A DNA stretch of 40,005 nt, taken from the NCBI GenBank assembly GCA_021787835.1, contig JAJYLJ010000007.1:1-40005 (forward strand), written 5' to 3'. Below the pieces are notes generated by a model. The model was not told the DNA's origin and searched no databases. It was given only the letters and a program-made list of their open reading frames with translations. Both the position numbers and the translations under genes were made by a program. This DNA is from Deltaproteobacteria bacterium. GTDB lineage: Bacteria > Desulfobacterota > Dissulfuribacteria > Dissulfuribacterales > Sh68. The first letter of the stretch is position 1. The number at the start of each line of letters is the position of its first letter. This document shows positions 18,367 through 27,407 of the stretch, one piece after another.

Positions 18367-19998
18367 TTATCCCAGGATGGCCTTAAGGTCTGCATCCGGG
18401 GTGGTGATGGGCTTTATGTCATAGTTTTTGACAAGCACGTCCAAGACATTCGGCGTTATAAATGCGGGCAGACTCGGCCCTAGCCTTATGTTCTTGATGC
18501 CAAGGGAAAGGAGCGTAAGGAGGATGGCAACCGCCTTTTGTTCGTACCATGAAAGGACAAGCGAGAGGGGAAGCTCGTTCACGCCGCAGTCAAAGGCCTT
18601 GGCAAGGGCGACCGCGATCTGGATCGCAGAATATGCGTCATTGCACTGGCCTACGTCCAAAAGCCTTGGGATACCGTCTATGTCACCCAGGTTCTTGTCA
18701 AAGAAACGGAATTTACCGCAGGCAAGGGTCAGCACCACGCAGTCCTTTGGCACCTTCTCTACAAATTCGGTGTAATAGTTGCGCCCAGGCTTCGCCCCGT
18801 CGCAGCCGGCGACCAGGAAGAAGTGGCGTATCTTGCCGGCCTTCACCGCTTCGATCACCTTGCCGGCTACACCCATTACGGCATTTCTGGCAAACCCTAC
18901 CATCACCGAGCCTTTGTCTGTATCTTCATCAAAGCCCGGCATTTCAAGGGCCTTTGCTGTCGCCGGGCTGAAATCGCGGCCTTTTATATGGGTTACTTCA
19001 GGCCAGCCGACCAGTCCGCTTGTGAAGATGCGGTCTTTGTAGGAGTCCATGGGCTTCTGGATGCAGTTCGTGGTCATGACGATCGGCCCGGGGAAGGCCG
19101 GAAACTCCTTGTGCTGATTCTGCCAGGCCGTGCCGTAGTGGCCGTAGAAATGCGCGTATTTTTTGAGCCCGGGATAACCGTGGCACGGGAGCATCTCGCC
19201 GTGGGTATAGACATAGATGCCTTTACCCTCGCTCTGTCTGAGTATCTCTTCGAGATCCTTGAGGTCGTGGCCCGAGACCAGGATGGCCTTTCCTTTCTTT
19301 GCGCCAAGCGGCACCTTGGTTGGCACCGGGTGTCCATACGCGCCCGTGTTACCGGCATCCAGGAGCTCCATGGCCCTCAGGTTTATCTCCCCGCACTTAA
19401 GGACCAGGCCGATCCAGTCGTTGAAACCAAGGCCCTTGTCAAGGGTTGCGGAAAGCGCCTCATGGACAAAGGCATAGACCTTGTCGTCTTCCTGCCCGAG
19501 TATCTGGGCGTGATCCGCATATGCGCAGACCCCTTTTAGTCCATAGACCAGGGTTTCTCGGAGGGAGCGGATGTCAGGGTCGATTGTCTCGCCGTTTGAC
19601 ATGATCCCGTGCTCCTCGCCCTGCTTGACTAGGTCTTCCATGGTGCCTGCCGGTTTGAACGTGGTCGGCCCTTCGCAGAAATCGGTTTTGCCACCTGCGG
19701 CCTTCACTTTGTCCCTGAGCCTGTCTCTGAGATCGACCGTGCGCTGGATCAGTGCTTGAAAGCGCTTTGGATCAAAATCCACATTTGTAAGTGTTGAAAA
19801 TACCGCCTCGCAGGTAAAGACATTTACCTCATGGTCAACGACTCCTTCCTTCCTTCCTTCCACAGCGTAAGTGGCCAGCCCCTTTAACGCATATATCAAG
19901 AGGTCCTGAAGGGCGGCCACATCTGGCTGTTTCCCGCATACGCCTACACTGGTGCAACCTTTTCCCTTTGCCGTCTGTTCACATTGAAAACAAAACAT
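18367..19998 (-). CDS. hcp: Hydroxylamine reductase / hybrid-cluster protein, class I-like
   Basis: MFCFQCEQTAKGKGCTSVGVCGK (C-X2-C-X8-C-X5-C), GHDLKDLEEIL, TNCIQKP, GCDGAKPGRNYYTEF, LACGKFRF, DVGQCNDAYSA. Confidence 0.96.
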   Translation of the reverse strand: MFCFQCEQTAKGKGCTSVGVCGKQPDVAALQDLLIYALKGLATYAVEGRKEGVVDHEVNVFTCEAVFSTLTNVDFDPKRFQALIQRTVDLRDRLRDKVKAAGGKTDFCEGPTTFKPAGTMEDLVKQGEEHGIMSNGETIDPDIRSLRETLVYGLKGVCAYADHAQILGQEDDKVYAFVHEALSATLDKGLGFNDWIGLVLKCGEINLRAMELLDAGNTGAYGHPVPTKVPLGAKKGKAILVSGHDLKDLEEILRQSEGKGIYVYTHGEMLPCHGYPGLKKYAHFYGHYGTAWQNQHKEFPAFPGPIVMTTNCIQKPMDSYKDRIFTSGLVGWPEVTHIKGRDFSPATAKALEMPGFDEDTDKGSVMVGFARNAVMGVAGKVIEAVKAGKIRHFFLVAGCDGAKPGRNYYTEFVEKVPKDCVVLTLACGKFRFFDKNLGDIDGIPRLLDVGQCNDAYSAIQIAVALAKAFDCGVNELPLSLVLSWYEQKAVAILLTLLSLGIKNIRLGPSLPAFITPNVLDVLVKNYDIKPITTPDADLKAILG

Positions 19999-20098
19999 CT
20001 TGTTGTTCCTCCCTGTTTTTATTATTTATCCGCTGACGTCTCCTTTGTGAGGCATCGGTCTTATAGTTTGATCATATGATATCATGAAATGAATTCCC

Positions 20099-20112
20099 TT
20101 GACTTAAGTCAA
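20099..20112. promoter_or_regulatory. CRP/FNR-superfamily-type palindromic operator TTGACTTAAGTCAA
   Basis: Perfect 14-bp palindrome TTGAC-N4-GTCAA in the divergent hcp / small-ORF intergenic region; centre 41.5 bp from the hcp TSS predicted from TATGAT at 20076-20071 (minus). Confidence 0.65.
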
Positions 20113-20180
20113 AGTTCACATATAAAATTTTAATAAAAGTATAGTTGGATACAAAAATCCTAAGTAAAAGGAGGCCAGTT

Positions 20181-20477
20181 ATGAAGCGTCAAGTCGAAAT
20201 GGAAGGGGCTATGCTGGTAGCGCATCGTGACTTTATGAATAACCTTGAGAAAGCTATAAATATCCTAGAAAAAGAGATAAATGAAGCCAAAGAAATGACA
20301 CATATATGCACTGATGAATGGTGTAAGGCAACCGAGGATTATCTTGATGAACTACATAAAGATATCTTTTCAATAAGTGAGCCTAGATGCTCCACTAAAG
20401 AAGATTCTGATAGGATAAAGGCCCTCAGGCGCAGGATAAAAGATCTTTATGTTACATATAAGGCCAGCAAAAAATAA
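20181..20477 (+). CDS. Hypothetical helical protein (98 aa) divergent from hcp
   Basis: AAAAGGAGG RBS ahead of ATG at 20181; MKRQVEMEGAMLVAHRDFMNNLEKAINILEKEINEAKEM...; charged, helix-rich; no family recognised. Confidence 0.75.
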   Translation: MKRQVEMEGAMLVAHRDFMNNLEKAINILEKEINEAKEMTHICTDEWCKATEDYLDELHKDIFSISEPRCSTKEDSDRIKALRRRIKDLYVTYKASKK

Positions 20478-20481
20478 ACAC

Positions 20482-20630
20482 CTCTGGGCAACCGGCATGT
20501 TGGAGCCGGGGGCCTTCATTTCGGACAGATGACGTCCTCTTATCCACGGGCCAGGGTGGCGGCTCCCAGCGGCCGCCTATACAGAATCAACGGTCCCGGT
20601 CTGCCCTGACCGGGGGTCCATCCGTGGGTC
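20482..20630. other. Intergenic multi-hairpin element (candidate structured RNA)
   Basis: CCGGC/GCCGG; GGAC/GTCC; 8-bp ATCCACGG/CCGTGGGT enclosing GGCGGC/GCCGCC and CCCGGTC/GACCGGG stems. Confidence 0.45.
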
Positions 20631-20735
20631 TAAAAGATATTCCTTGATTAATGATAGGGCGATATGATGACGTCACGTTGCGAGTTTACCGATGGCCTGG
20701 CAAACATTGGGTCTTACGCCTGATTTTGATTTTGC

Positions 20736-22829
20736 CTACGTGCGCCACAGATTCTTTTCAAAAAGGGGCAAAATTTCATCAAAAGGGACGGGTGGGCTGA
20801 ATAAGTAGCCTTGTATCTGGTTGCACCCGAGCCTTTTTAGTATATTGAGTTGTTCCCTTGTCTCAACTCCTTCGGCGCACACCTTGATCCCGAGCGCGTC
20901 GGTCATGGCGAGAATGGCCTGGACGATCCTCATACTTTCCAAGGAGGTTGTAATGTCCCTGATAAAAGATTTGTCTATCTTTACAAGGTCGATGGGCAGA
21001 TCCTTTAAATAAGAAAGCGAGGAGTATCCTGTTCCAAAATCATCCATGGCTATGAGGATCTCGTGTTCAGAGAACTCATTGAGTATAATGGAGAGTTCCT
21101 TTGCATTTTCCATGAGGAGGGTCTCTGTTATCTCCATCTGTATCATCTTGGGCGGGATATCGTAACGTCTGGATAGATCGAGTATGGCATCCAGCACACG
21201 TCCCCGTTTGAAGCACATGGGCGAGAAATTTATTGCGGCGCCGAGACGCCTTCCTTCGGCTTTGAGCGTAGCAAGGTTCTTTGCTACTATGTCCATGAAT
21301 TCCATGGTTATGGGCACGATAAGCCCGGTTTCCTCGGCAATAGGGATGAAGTTCGAGGGGGCTGTGATTGTGCCGTCCTCTTGCCTCCATCTTATAAGGG
21401 CCTCAAAGGCCATGATATTACCTGTCAAAATCTCAACCTTTGGCTGATAATAGGGCACTAACTCCCCCTTGCCGAGTGCGGATTTCAGCCTATTTATGAG
21501 TCTCATCCTGTTGTTGGCCTGCTCGAACAGCGATTTGTTGAAGAATCTGTAGGCGTTTCCGCCTGACCTCTTGGCATCGATCAGCGCAAGCTCCGCGTTC
21601 CTTAAGAGTTCTTCCGCCTTTGTGGCGTCATCCGGATAGACGCTTATCCCCATACTTGCCGTAATGTGGACCGCCATGGAACTGGGCCTTAACCCCCGCA
21701 GATGGGTATTTAACTCTTCCAAAAAACTTGCGATGTCTGAACGTCTTGATCCGTTTTTTAAAATGGCGGCAAAGCAGTCTTCTCCTATCCTTGCGGCATG
21801 GGTATCTTTGGCCACCATGGTTTTGAGTTTCTCTGCAATCTCTTTGAGGATTACATCGCCCGTTTCATATGAGAGCGCCTCATTCACCTCCTTGAAACGG
21901 TCTATATCGATCATGATCAGATATGACCTTTCAATATGGTTGTTGAGCCGGTCTTGTTCTATCATATCCGCCAGGTGGTCTATCAGATGGGTACGGTTTA
22001 CAAGTCCAGTGAGCGGATCAAAATATTTATAGAATTTGAAACGCTCCTGATATTGTTTCGTCTCAGTCAGGTCATGAAAGATGGAGATATAATTAGACAG
22101 GTTGCCATTGATATCCCTTACCGCCTGGATGGTGAGCCATTCAGGATATATCTCGCCGTTTTTTCTGCGGTTCCATATCTCTCCGCTCCACCTGCCAGTA
22201 TCTGAAAGAGATTTCCACATACCGGCATAGAATTGCGCATCATGCCGGTCAGACTTGAGTATCCTCGGGTTCTTTCCGGCCACCTCCTCGTTTGTATAGC
22301 CGGTAATGGCAGTGAACGCTGGATTGACCTGGATTATGTCCCCGTTTGAATCAGTGATTACGATTCCTTCTATACTTAATTTAAAGATCGTCTTGGCGAG
22401 TTCCAGCTCATATATCGTCTCTCTGACTCCGGTTATGTCTCTCGCTATAACCATAAGACCTTCTCTTGAACCGTCTGGTTTGAAAAAGGGTGTCTTGAGC
22501 ACATCCAGTAAGACTTGTCTGCCGTCAGGCATTTTGACAAGCTCATCATCCCTCTTTGTCTTGCCAAACTGCCAGGCCAATTCGTCGGTTTTTGCACAAA
22601 CCAGCAAGGTCTCTTTGAAGGATGGGCAGAATGCCGATATGTCCAAATCGGTCTTGCCTATATACTCTTCTTCTTTGAGTCCAAATAGTTCAAGCGTTGC
22701 CGCATTGGCCTCTATCCACCGGCCATTGCCATCCTTTAAAATGAATATATCCGGCATGGCGTTTAATAGTCTTGAGAGATGCCCGTTGCAATCACACTTG
22801 AAGATGTCTCTTAGTTCTGTGCGACCCAT
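20736..22829 (-). CDS. PAS-PAS-GGDEF(degenerate)-EAL protein, probable c-di-GMP phosphodiesterase
   Basis: PAS domains (DIFILKDGNGRWIEANAATLELFG; GIVITDSNGDIIQVNPAFTAITGYTNEEVAGKNPRIL); RIGEDCF at GGDEF position; FEALIRW, DDFGTGYSSLSYLKDLPIDLVKID, AEGVET. Confidence 0.92.
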   Translation of the reverse strand: MGRTELRDIFKCDCNGHLSRLLNAMPDIFILKDGNGRWIEANAATLELFGLKEEEYIGKTDLDISAFCPSFKETLLVCAKTDELAWQFGKTKRDDELVKMPDGRQVLLDVLKTPFFKPDGSREGLMVIARDITGVRETIYELELAKTIFKLSIEGIVITDSNGDIIQVNPAFTAITGYTNEEVAGKNPRILKSDRHDAQFYAGMWKSLSDTGRWSGEIWNRRKNGEIYPEWLTIQAVRDINGNLSNYISIFHDLTETKQYQERFKFYKYFDPLTGLVNRTHLIDHLADMIEQDRLNNHIERSYLIMIDIDRFKEVNEALSYETGDVILKEIAEKLKTMVAKDTHAARIGEDCFAAILKNGSRRSDIASFLEELNTHLRGLRPSSMAVHITASMGISVYPDDATKAEELLRNAELALIDAKRSGGNAYRFFNKSLFEQANNRMRLINRLKSALGKGELVPYYQPKVEILTGNIMAFEALIRWRQEDGTITAPSNFIPIAEETGLIVPITMEFMDIVAKNLATLKAEGRRLGAAINFSPMCFKRGRVLDAILDLSRRYDIPPKMIQMEITETLLMENAKELSIILNEFSEHEILIAMDDFGTGYSSLSYLKDLPIDLVKIDKSFIRDITTSLESMRIVQAILAMTDALGIKVCAEGVETREQLNILKRLGCNQIQGYLFSPPVPFDEILPLFEKNLWRT

Positions 22830-22986
22830 ATTATGCGTATCTTGCAGATATTAATTCCAGATATGTGCAAGGTTAGTCTTGCACGGCCAGCGATTAGTGG
22901 TTCGAGATAATACGGTTTGGCTATAAAGAAACATCTCGATGATTAAATAAAATTAAGATCATGCCCTTGAAAAAGGCGTCGGTTCA

Positions 22987-25422
22987 TCAATGCGCATGGA
23001 TCTCCCCCGTGTTGGCATCCTGTCTTGAAAACCAGTCGGGCGCCTCTATAAGGCCTTTTTGTGTGTCAAACATATCTTCATCGGCGACGGTCAGGGCCTT
23101 GGTCAGGACTTCGTCCATGTTTTCGACCAATTCTATCTTGAGGCCCTTGGTGACCTTTGCCGAGATCTCTTTTATGTCCTTTTCGTTTTCCTTTGGTATC
23201 AGCACTGTCTCTATGCCGGCCCTTCTTGCGGCAAGGAGTTTTTCTTTAAGACCGCCTATAGGTAATATGCGGCCCCTGAGGGTGATTTCACCGGTCATGG
23301 CGATATCGTGCCGGACCGGTATTTTCAGGAGGGCCGAGACAATGGCCGCGGCTATGGTGATGCCTGCGGATGGACCGTCTTTAGGGATAGCCCCTTCAGG
23401 CACATGGACATGGATGTCAATCTTTTGATAGAAGTCCCACGGGAGTCTGAACTGATGGGCACGTGACCTGACATAGCTCATTGCGGCCTGGACGGACTCC
23501 TGCATTACATCCCCAAGTTTGCCTGTAATGGTGAGGCTTCCCTTGCCTTGCATTATAACCGCCTCTATCTGCAAGAGCGCTCCCCCTGTCTCGGTCCATG
23601 CAAGCCCTGTGGCTACCCCTGTCTGGTCCATTTCTTCTGACTGTCCATGCCTGTAACGTGCCACGCCAAGATAGCGGCTTACCGACGAGTGGGTCACCTT
23701 TATCTGTCTTGTTTCTTCCCTGTTTTTTACTATTTCTTTGGCCACCTTCCGGCATATTGATGCCAGCGCACGCTCGAGATTCCTTACCCCCGCCTCTCTT
23801 GTATAGGACTGGATTATCTCAAGGATGGCCCTGTCCGTTATCTGCAACTGTTCCGCATTAAGCCCGTGGGCCTCCATCTGGCGCGGGAGCAGGAAACCCT
23901 TTGCTATTTCAACCTTTTCCTCTTCAGTGTAGCCCGGAAGCTCTATGATCTCCATCCTGTCTTGAAGGGGCAGGGGTATGGAGTGCAAGGCGTTGGCCGT
24001 TGTGATGAAGAGCACCTCCGAGAGATTGTAGTCAAGGTCCAGATAGTGGTCGTTAAAGGCGATATTTTGTTCCGGATCCAACACTTCAAGAAGGGCTGCG
24101 GCAGGGTCACCGCGAAAGTCGGTGCTCATCTTGTCCACTTCATCCAAGCAAAACACTGGGTTGGATGACTTGGCCTTTTTGAGCGACTGGATGATCTTGC
24201 CTGGCAACGCCCCTATGTATGTCCTTCGGTGTCCACGGATCTCCGCCTCATCCCTTACGCCGCCAAGAGACAGCCGCACAAAGTTCCTGCCAAGGGCATG
24301 CGCGACTGATTTGGCTAAAGATGTCTTGCCAACGCCTGGCGGGCCTACGAGGCATAAGATCGGCCCCTTCATTTTTTTTACCAGGGATTGCACGGCGAGA
24401 TATTCGAGTATCCTCTCCTTGGGTTTTTCAAGGCCGAAGTGTTCTTCATTAAGAATTTTTTCTGCCTCTGATATATCGTGTTTGTCTCTGGTCTTTTCAA
24501 GCCAGGGCAGGGATAGCACCCAGTCTATGTAGTTTCTTACAACCGTGGCCTCGGCGGACATTGGGGCCATCATCTTTAACTTTTTCAGCTCGTGCCTGAT
24601 CCTGGCGGATGCCTCCTTTGTAAGTTTCTTGCGTTTGATTTTTTGCTCGATTTCATTTATGTCGCTTTGTGAGTCGTCTTTCTGCCCTATCTCCTTCTGG
24701 ATGGCCCTGATCTGTTCATTGAGGTAGTAGTCCTTCTGATTTTTTTCCATCTGTTTCTTGACCCTGTCTTTGATCCGCTGTTCCGTAAGCATGATCTGGG
24801 TCTCGGTGCGCATCATGGCGTATAGCTGCTCAAGGCGTTTTCCGGGATGGGTCTGTTCGAGCAGAGTCTGTTTGTCAGAGACCTTTAGAGGCACATGGGC
24901 CGCAATGGTATCTGAGAGTCTTGCCGGTTCGGTAATGGAAGAGATGGACAGCGCCACTTCGGGCGGTATTTTTTTGTTCAGTTTTACATATTCATCAAAG
25001 GCGTTCAGTGCAAGTCTCACGAGCGCTTCCATTTCCGAGCGTGATTCGTTTTGCGGTTGGGGCAAAGGCTCCGCTTCAACCACGAAATAGTTGGGGTTTG
25101 ATACAAATCGTTTGATAACAGCCCTTTTATTGCCTTCTATCAGGGCCTTTACGGTGCCGTCTGGCAGGCGCAGGAGCTGAAGTATGGTGCCCAATGTGCC
25201 GACTTTGTATATATCGTGTTCCGTCGGGTCGTCCACCTTTGCATCTTTCTGGGCGGCCAGGAATATTTCCTGCTTCGACGCCATGGCCTCTTCTATGGCC
25301 TGTACTGACTTTTCTCTTCCAACAAACAAGGGGGTTACCATATGGGGAAAGAGTATCATATCCCTTAATGGCAATAGAGCGGCATTGATGGTCTGCGGAT
25401 CGTCTTTTGCAATGGTCTGCAT
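22987..25422 (-). CDS. lon: ATP-dependent Lon protease
   Basis: [17 protein letters not shown] Walker [29 protein letters not shown] catalytic Ser motif, LOPITGGLKEK-like [10 protein letters not shown]. Confidence 0.97.
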   Translation of the reverse strand: MQTIAKDDPQTINAALLPLRDMILFPHMVTPLFVGREKSVQAIEEAMASKQEIFLAAQKDAKVDDPTEHDIYKVGTLGTILQLLRLPDGTVKALIEGNKRAVIKRFVSNPNYFVVEAEPLPQPQNESRSEMEALVRLALNAFDEYVKLNKKIPPEVALSISSITEPARLSDTIAAHVPLKVSDKQTLLEQTHPGKRLEQLYAMMRTETQIMLTEQRIKDRVKKQMEKNQKDYYLNEQIRAIQKEIGQKDDSQSDINEIEQKIKRKKLTKEASARIRHELKKLKMMAPMSAEATVVRNYIDWVLSLPWLEKTRDKHDISEAEKILNEEHFGLEKPKERILEYLAVQSLVKKMKGPILCLVGPPGVGKTSLAKSVAHALGRNFVRLSLGGVRDEAEIRGHRRTYIGALPGKIIQSLKKAKSSNPVFCLDEVDKMSTDFRGDPAAALLEVLDPEQNIAFNDHYLDLDYNLSEVLFITTANALHSIPLPLQDRMEIIELPGYTEEEKVEIAKGFLLPRQMEAHGLNAEQLQITDRAILEIIQSYTREAGVRNLERALASICRKVAKEIVKNREETRQIKVTHSSVSRYLGVARYRHGQSEEMDQTGVATGLAWTETGGALLQIEAVIMQGKGSLTITGKLGDVMQESVQAAMSYVRSRAHQFRLPWDFYQKIDIHVHVPEGAIPKDGPSAGITIAAAIVSALLKIPVRHDIAMTGEITLRGRILPIGGLKEKLLAARRAGIETVLIPKENEKDIKEISAKVTKGLKIELVENMDEVLTKALTVADEDMFDTQKGLIEAPDWFSRQDANTGEIHAH

Positions 25423-25498
25423 AGATACCTGGCGTGTTTAGGGGCCCGCCAGCCCGTAGTTTTGATTTGCCAGCCCGTCCTCTTTGGGCCTGACGCCT

Positions 25499-26761
25499 TT
25501 AGGATGTCTGGGCTTTTGGTTCATATAAAAGTATGGGTTCGGCCTTGTTCAAAATAACATCTTCGCTTACCACGCATTCCCTGATTCCTTGACGGGATGG
25601 AAGTTCGTACATGACATCCAGCATGGCCTGCTCAAGGATGGCCCGCAAGCCCCTTGCACCTGTCTTTCTTTTTATGGCCTCCTGCGCGGTGGCCTTTATC
25701 GCCCCATCGGTGAAATGGAGTTCTATGTTGTCCATGGCGAAGAGTTTTTGGAATTGTTTGATCAGCGCATTTTTAGGTTCCTTGAGTATGCGTATAAGCG
25801 CGTTCTGGTCAAGCTCTTCAAGGGCCGCCACGACAGGCATACGTCCTACGAATTCAGGGATCAGCCCGTACTTTATCAGGTCTTCCGGCTGAATACTCTG
25901 GAGTATGTCGCTTAAGGGGATGTCTTTCGTGCCCTGGACGTTTGCACCAAAACCTATGGATGAGCTCCCCATGCGCGTCTTGACTATGGAGTCGAGCCCA
26001 ACAAAGGCCCCGCCGCATATGAAGAGGATGTTTGTGGTGTCCACCTTTACGAAATCCTGTTGTGGATGTTTGCGCCCGCCCTTTGGCGGGACATTTGCAA
26101 GTGTGCCTTCGATGATCTTGAGAAGGGCCTGCTGCACACCTTCCCCGGATACATCCCTTGTGATGGACGGGCTGTCCGTCTTTCTGGCCAGTTTGTCGAT
26201 TTCGTCGATATAGACGATGCCGCGGCTTGCAAGTTCAACATCATAGTCAGCGGCCTGAAGCAGACTAAGAATGATGTTTTCCACATCCTCGCCCACATAG
26301 CCGGCCTCTGTCAGTGTTGTGGCGTCGGCGATGGTGAAGGGTACGTTTAATATCTTTGCAAGCGTCTGGGCGAGCAGTGTCTTGCCGCTTCCAGTTGGTC
26401 CGGTAAGCAATATGTTGCTTTTTTGCAGTTCCACATCCCCTTCCTGGCCTGCCTTCGCATCTATTCTTTTATAATGGTTGTGCACCGCCACGGAGAGGAT
26501 TTTTTTCGCTGTGTCCTGCCCTATCACATACTCATCCAAAAGGGCCTTGATGTCTGCCGGCTTAAGAGATTTGGCGGTTTTGCTCTCAGGGTCTTCGGTC
26601 TTGTCATACTCCTCCGCAATGATGTCGTTGCAAAGCTCTATGCATTCATCGCATATATAGACGCTGGGGCCTGCAATAAGCCTTTTTACGTCATCGTGGC
26701 CCTTGCCGCAGAAAGAACAGCGCAGCTCGGGCTGGTTCTCCGAGTCTTTTTTCTTAGCCAT
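25499..26761 (-). CDS. clpX: ATP-dependent Clp protease ATP-binding subunit ClpX
   Basis: [19 protein letters not shown]...CDECIELC zinc-binding domain; [18 protein letters not shown]; start at ATG 26761. Confidence 0.97.
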   Translation of the reverse strand: MAKKKDSENQPELRCSFCGKGHDDVKRLIAGPSVYICDECIELCNDIIAEEYDKTEDPESKTAKSLKPADIKALLDEYVIGQDTAKKILSVAVHNHYKRIDAKAGQEGDVELQKSNILLTGPTGSGKTLLAQTLAKILNVPFTIADATTLTEAGYVGEDVENIILSLLQAADYDVELASRGIVYIDEIDKLARKTDSPSITRDVSGEGVQQALLKIIEGTLANVPPKGGRKHPQQDFVKVDTTNILFICGGAFVGLDSIVKTRMGSSSIGFGANVQGTKDIPLSDILQSIQPEDLIKYGLIPEFVGRMPVVAALEELDQNALIRILKEPKNALIKQFQKLFAMDNIELHFTDGAIKATAQEAIKRKTGARGLRAILEQAMLDVMYELPSRQGIRECVVSEDVILNKAEPILLYEPKAQTS

Positions 26762-27365
26762 TTGGTTTTTCCTCCTGGAGGGAAACGCGTTTTGTGATAA
26801 CTTCATCTATCAGACCATAGTCTTTGGCCTCTTCCCCGCCCATAAAGTAATCCCTCTCCGTGTCTTCCTGAATCTTTTCTAAGGGCTGGTCCGTGTGCGC
26901 GGACAGTATCTCGTTCAATCTTTGACGAAGTCTGAGTATTTCTCTTGCATGTATGTCTATATCTGTGGCTTGGCCTTGAAAGCCGCCCATGGGCTGATGA
27001 ATGAGTATCCGCACGTTCGGCAGGCAATAGCGTTTCCCTTTGGCGCCAGCGGCCAGAAGGAAGGCCCCCATGCTGGCAGCCTGTCCCAGGCATAGGGTGC
27101 TTACGTCTGGTTTTATGTATTGCATGGTGTCATAAATTGCGAGTCCGGCGGTCACTATCCCGCCAGGTGAATTTATATAAAGCGTGATGTCACGTTTTGG
27201 GTCTTCCGCCTCCAGAAACAAAAGCTGTGCTATCACCAGATTCGCCACGTCATCGTCTATCGGTCCGCCCAAAAAAACTATGCGTTCCTTGAGCAATCTG
27301 GAATATATGTCATAGGCCCTTTCACCTCTAGGGCTCTGTTCTATAACAATGGGTATTAAAGGCAT
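26754..27365 (-). CDS. clpP: ATP-dependent Clp protease proteolytic subunit
   Basis: [51 protein letters not shown]; overlaps clpX start. Confidence 0.97.
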   Translation of the reverse strand: MPLIPIVIEQSPRGERAYDIYSRLLKERIVFLGGPIDDDVANLVIAQLLFLEAEDPKRDITLYINSPGGIVTAGLAIYDTMQYIKPDVSTLCLGQAASMGAFLLAAGAKGKRYCLPNVRILIHQPMGGFQGQATDIDIHAREILRLRQRLNEILSAHTDQPLEKIQEDTERDYFMGGEEAKDYGLIDEVITKRVSLQEEKPNG

Positions 27366-27407
27366 TAAGTCAACCTCCTTGGGGGGCTGCCCCATTCTTT
27401 GTGAAGT

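Noticed and set aside
18823-19539. 238-aa + strand ORF inside hcp
   Set aside because: Exactly antisense to the highly conserved hcp coding sequence; a composition-driven shadow ORF.
20542-20629. tRNA-like (tRNA-Sec size, 8-bp outer stem) reading of the three-way element
   Set aside because: No T-loop GTTCGA-type sequence, no anticodon arm and no CCA end; only two inner hairpins.
20660-20725. c-di-GMP-I riboswitch-like fragments (GTTTACCGATGG, GGCAAAC) near the EAL gene
   Set aside because: The pieces are in the wrong order, the ACGCAAAGCC core is missing, and the site is 3' of the EAL gene rather than in its 5' leader.
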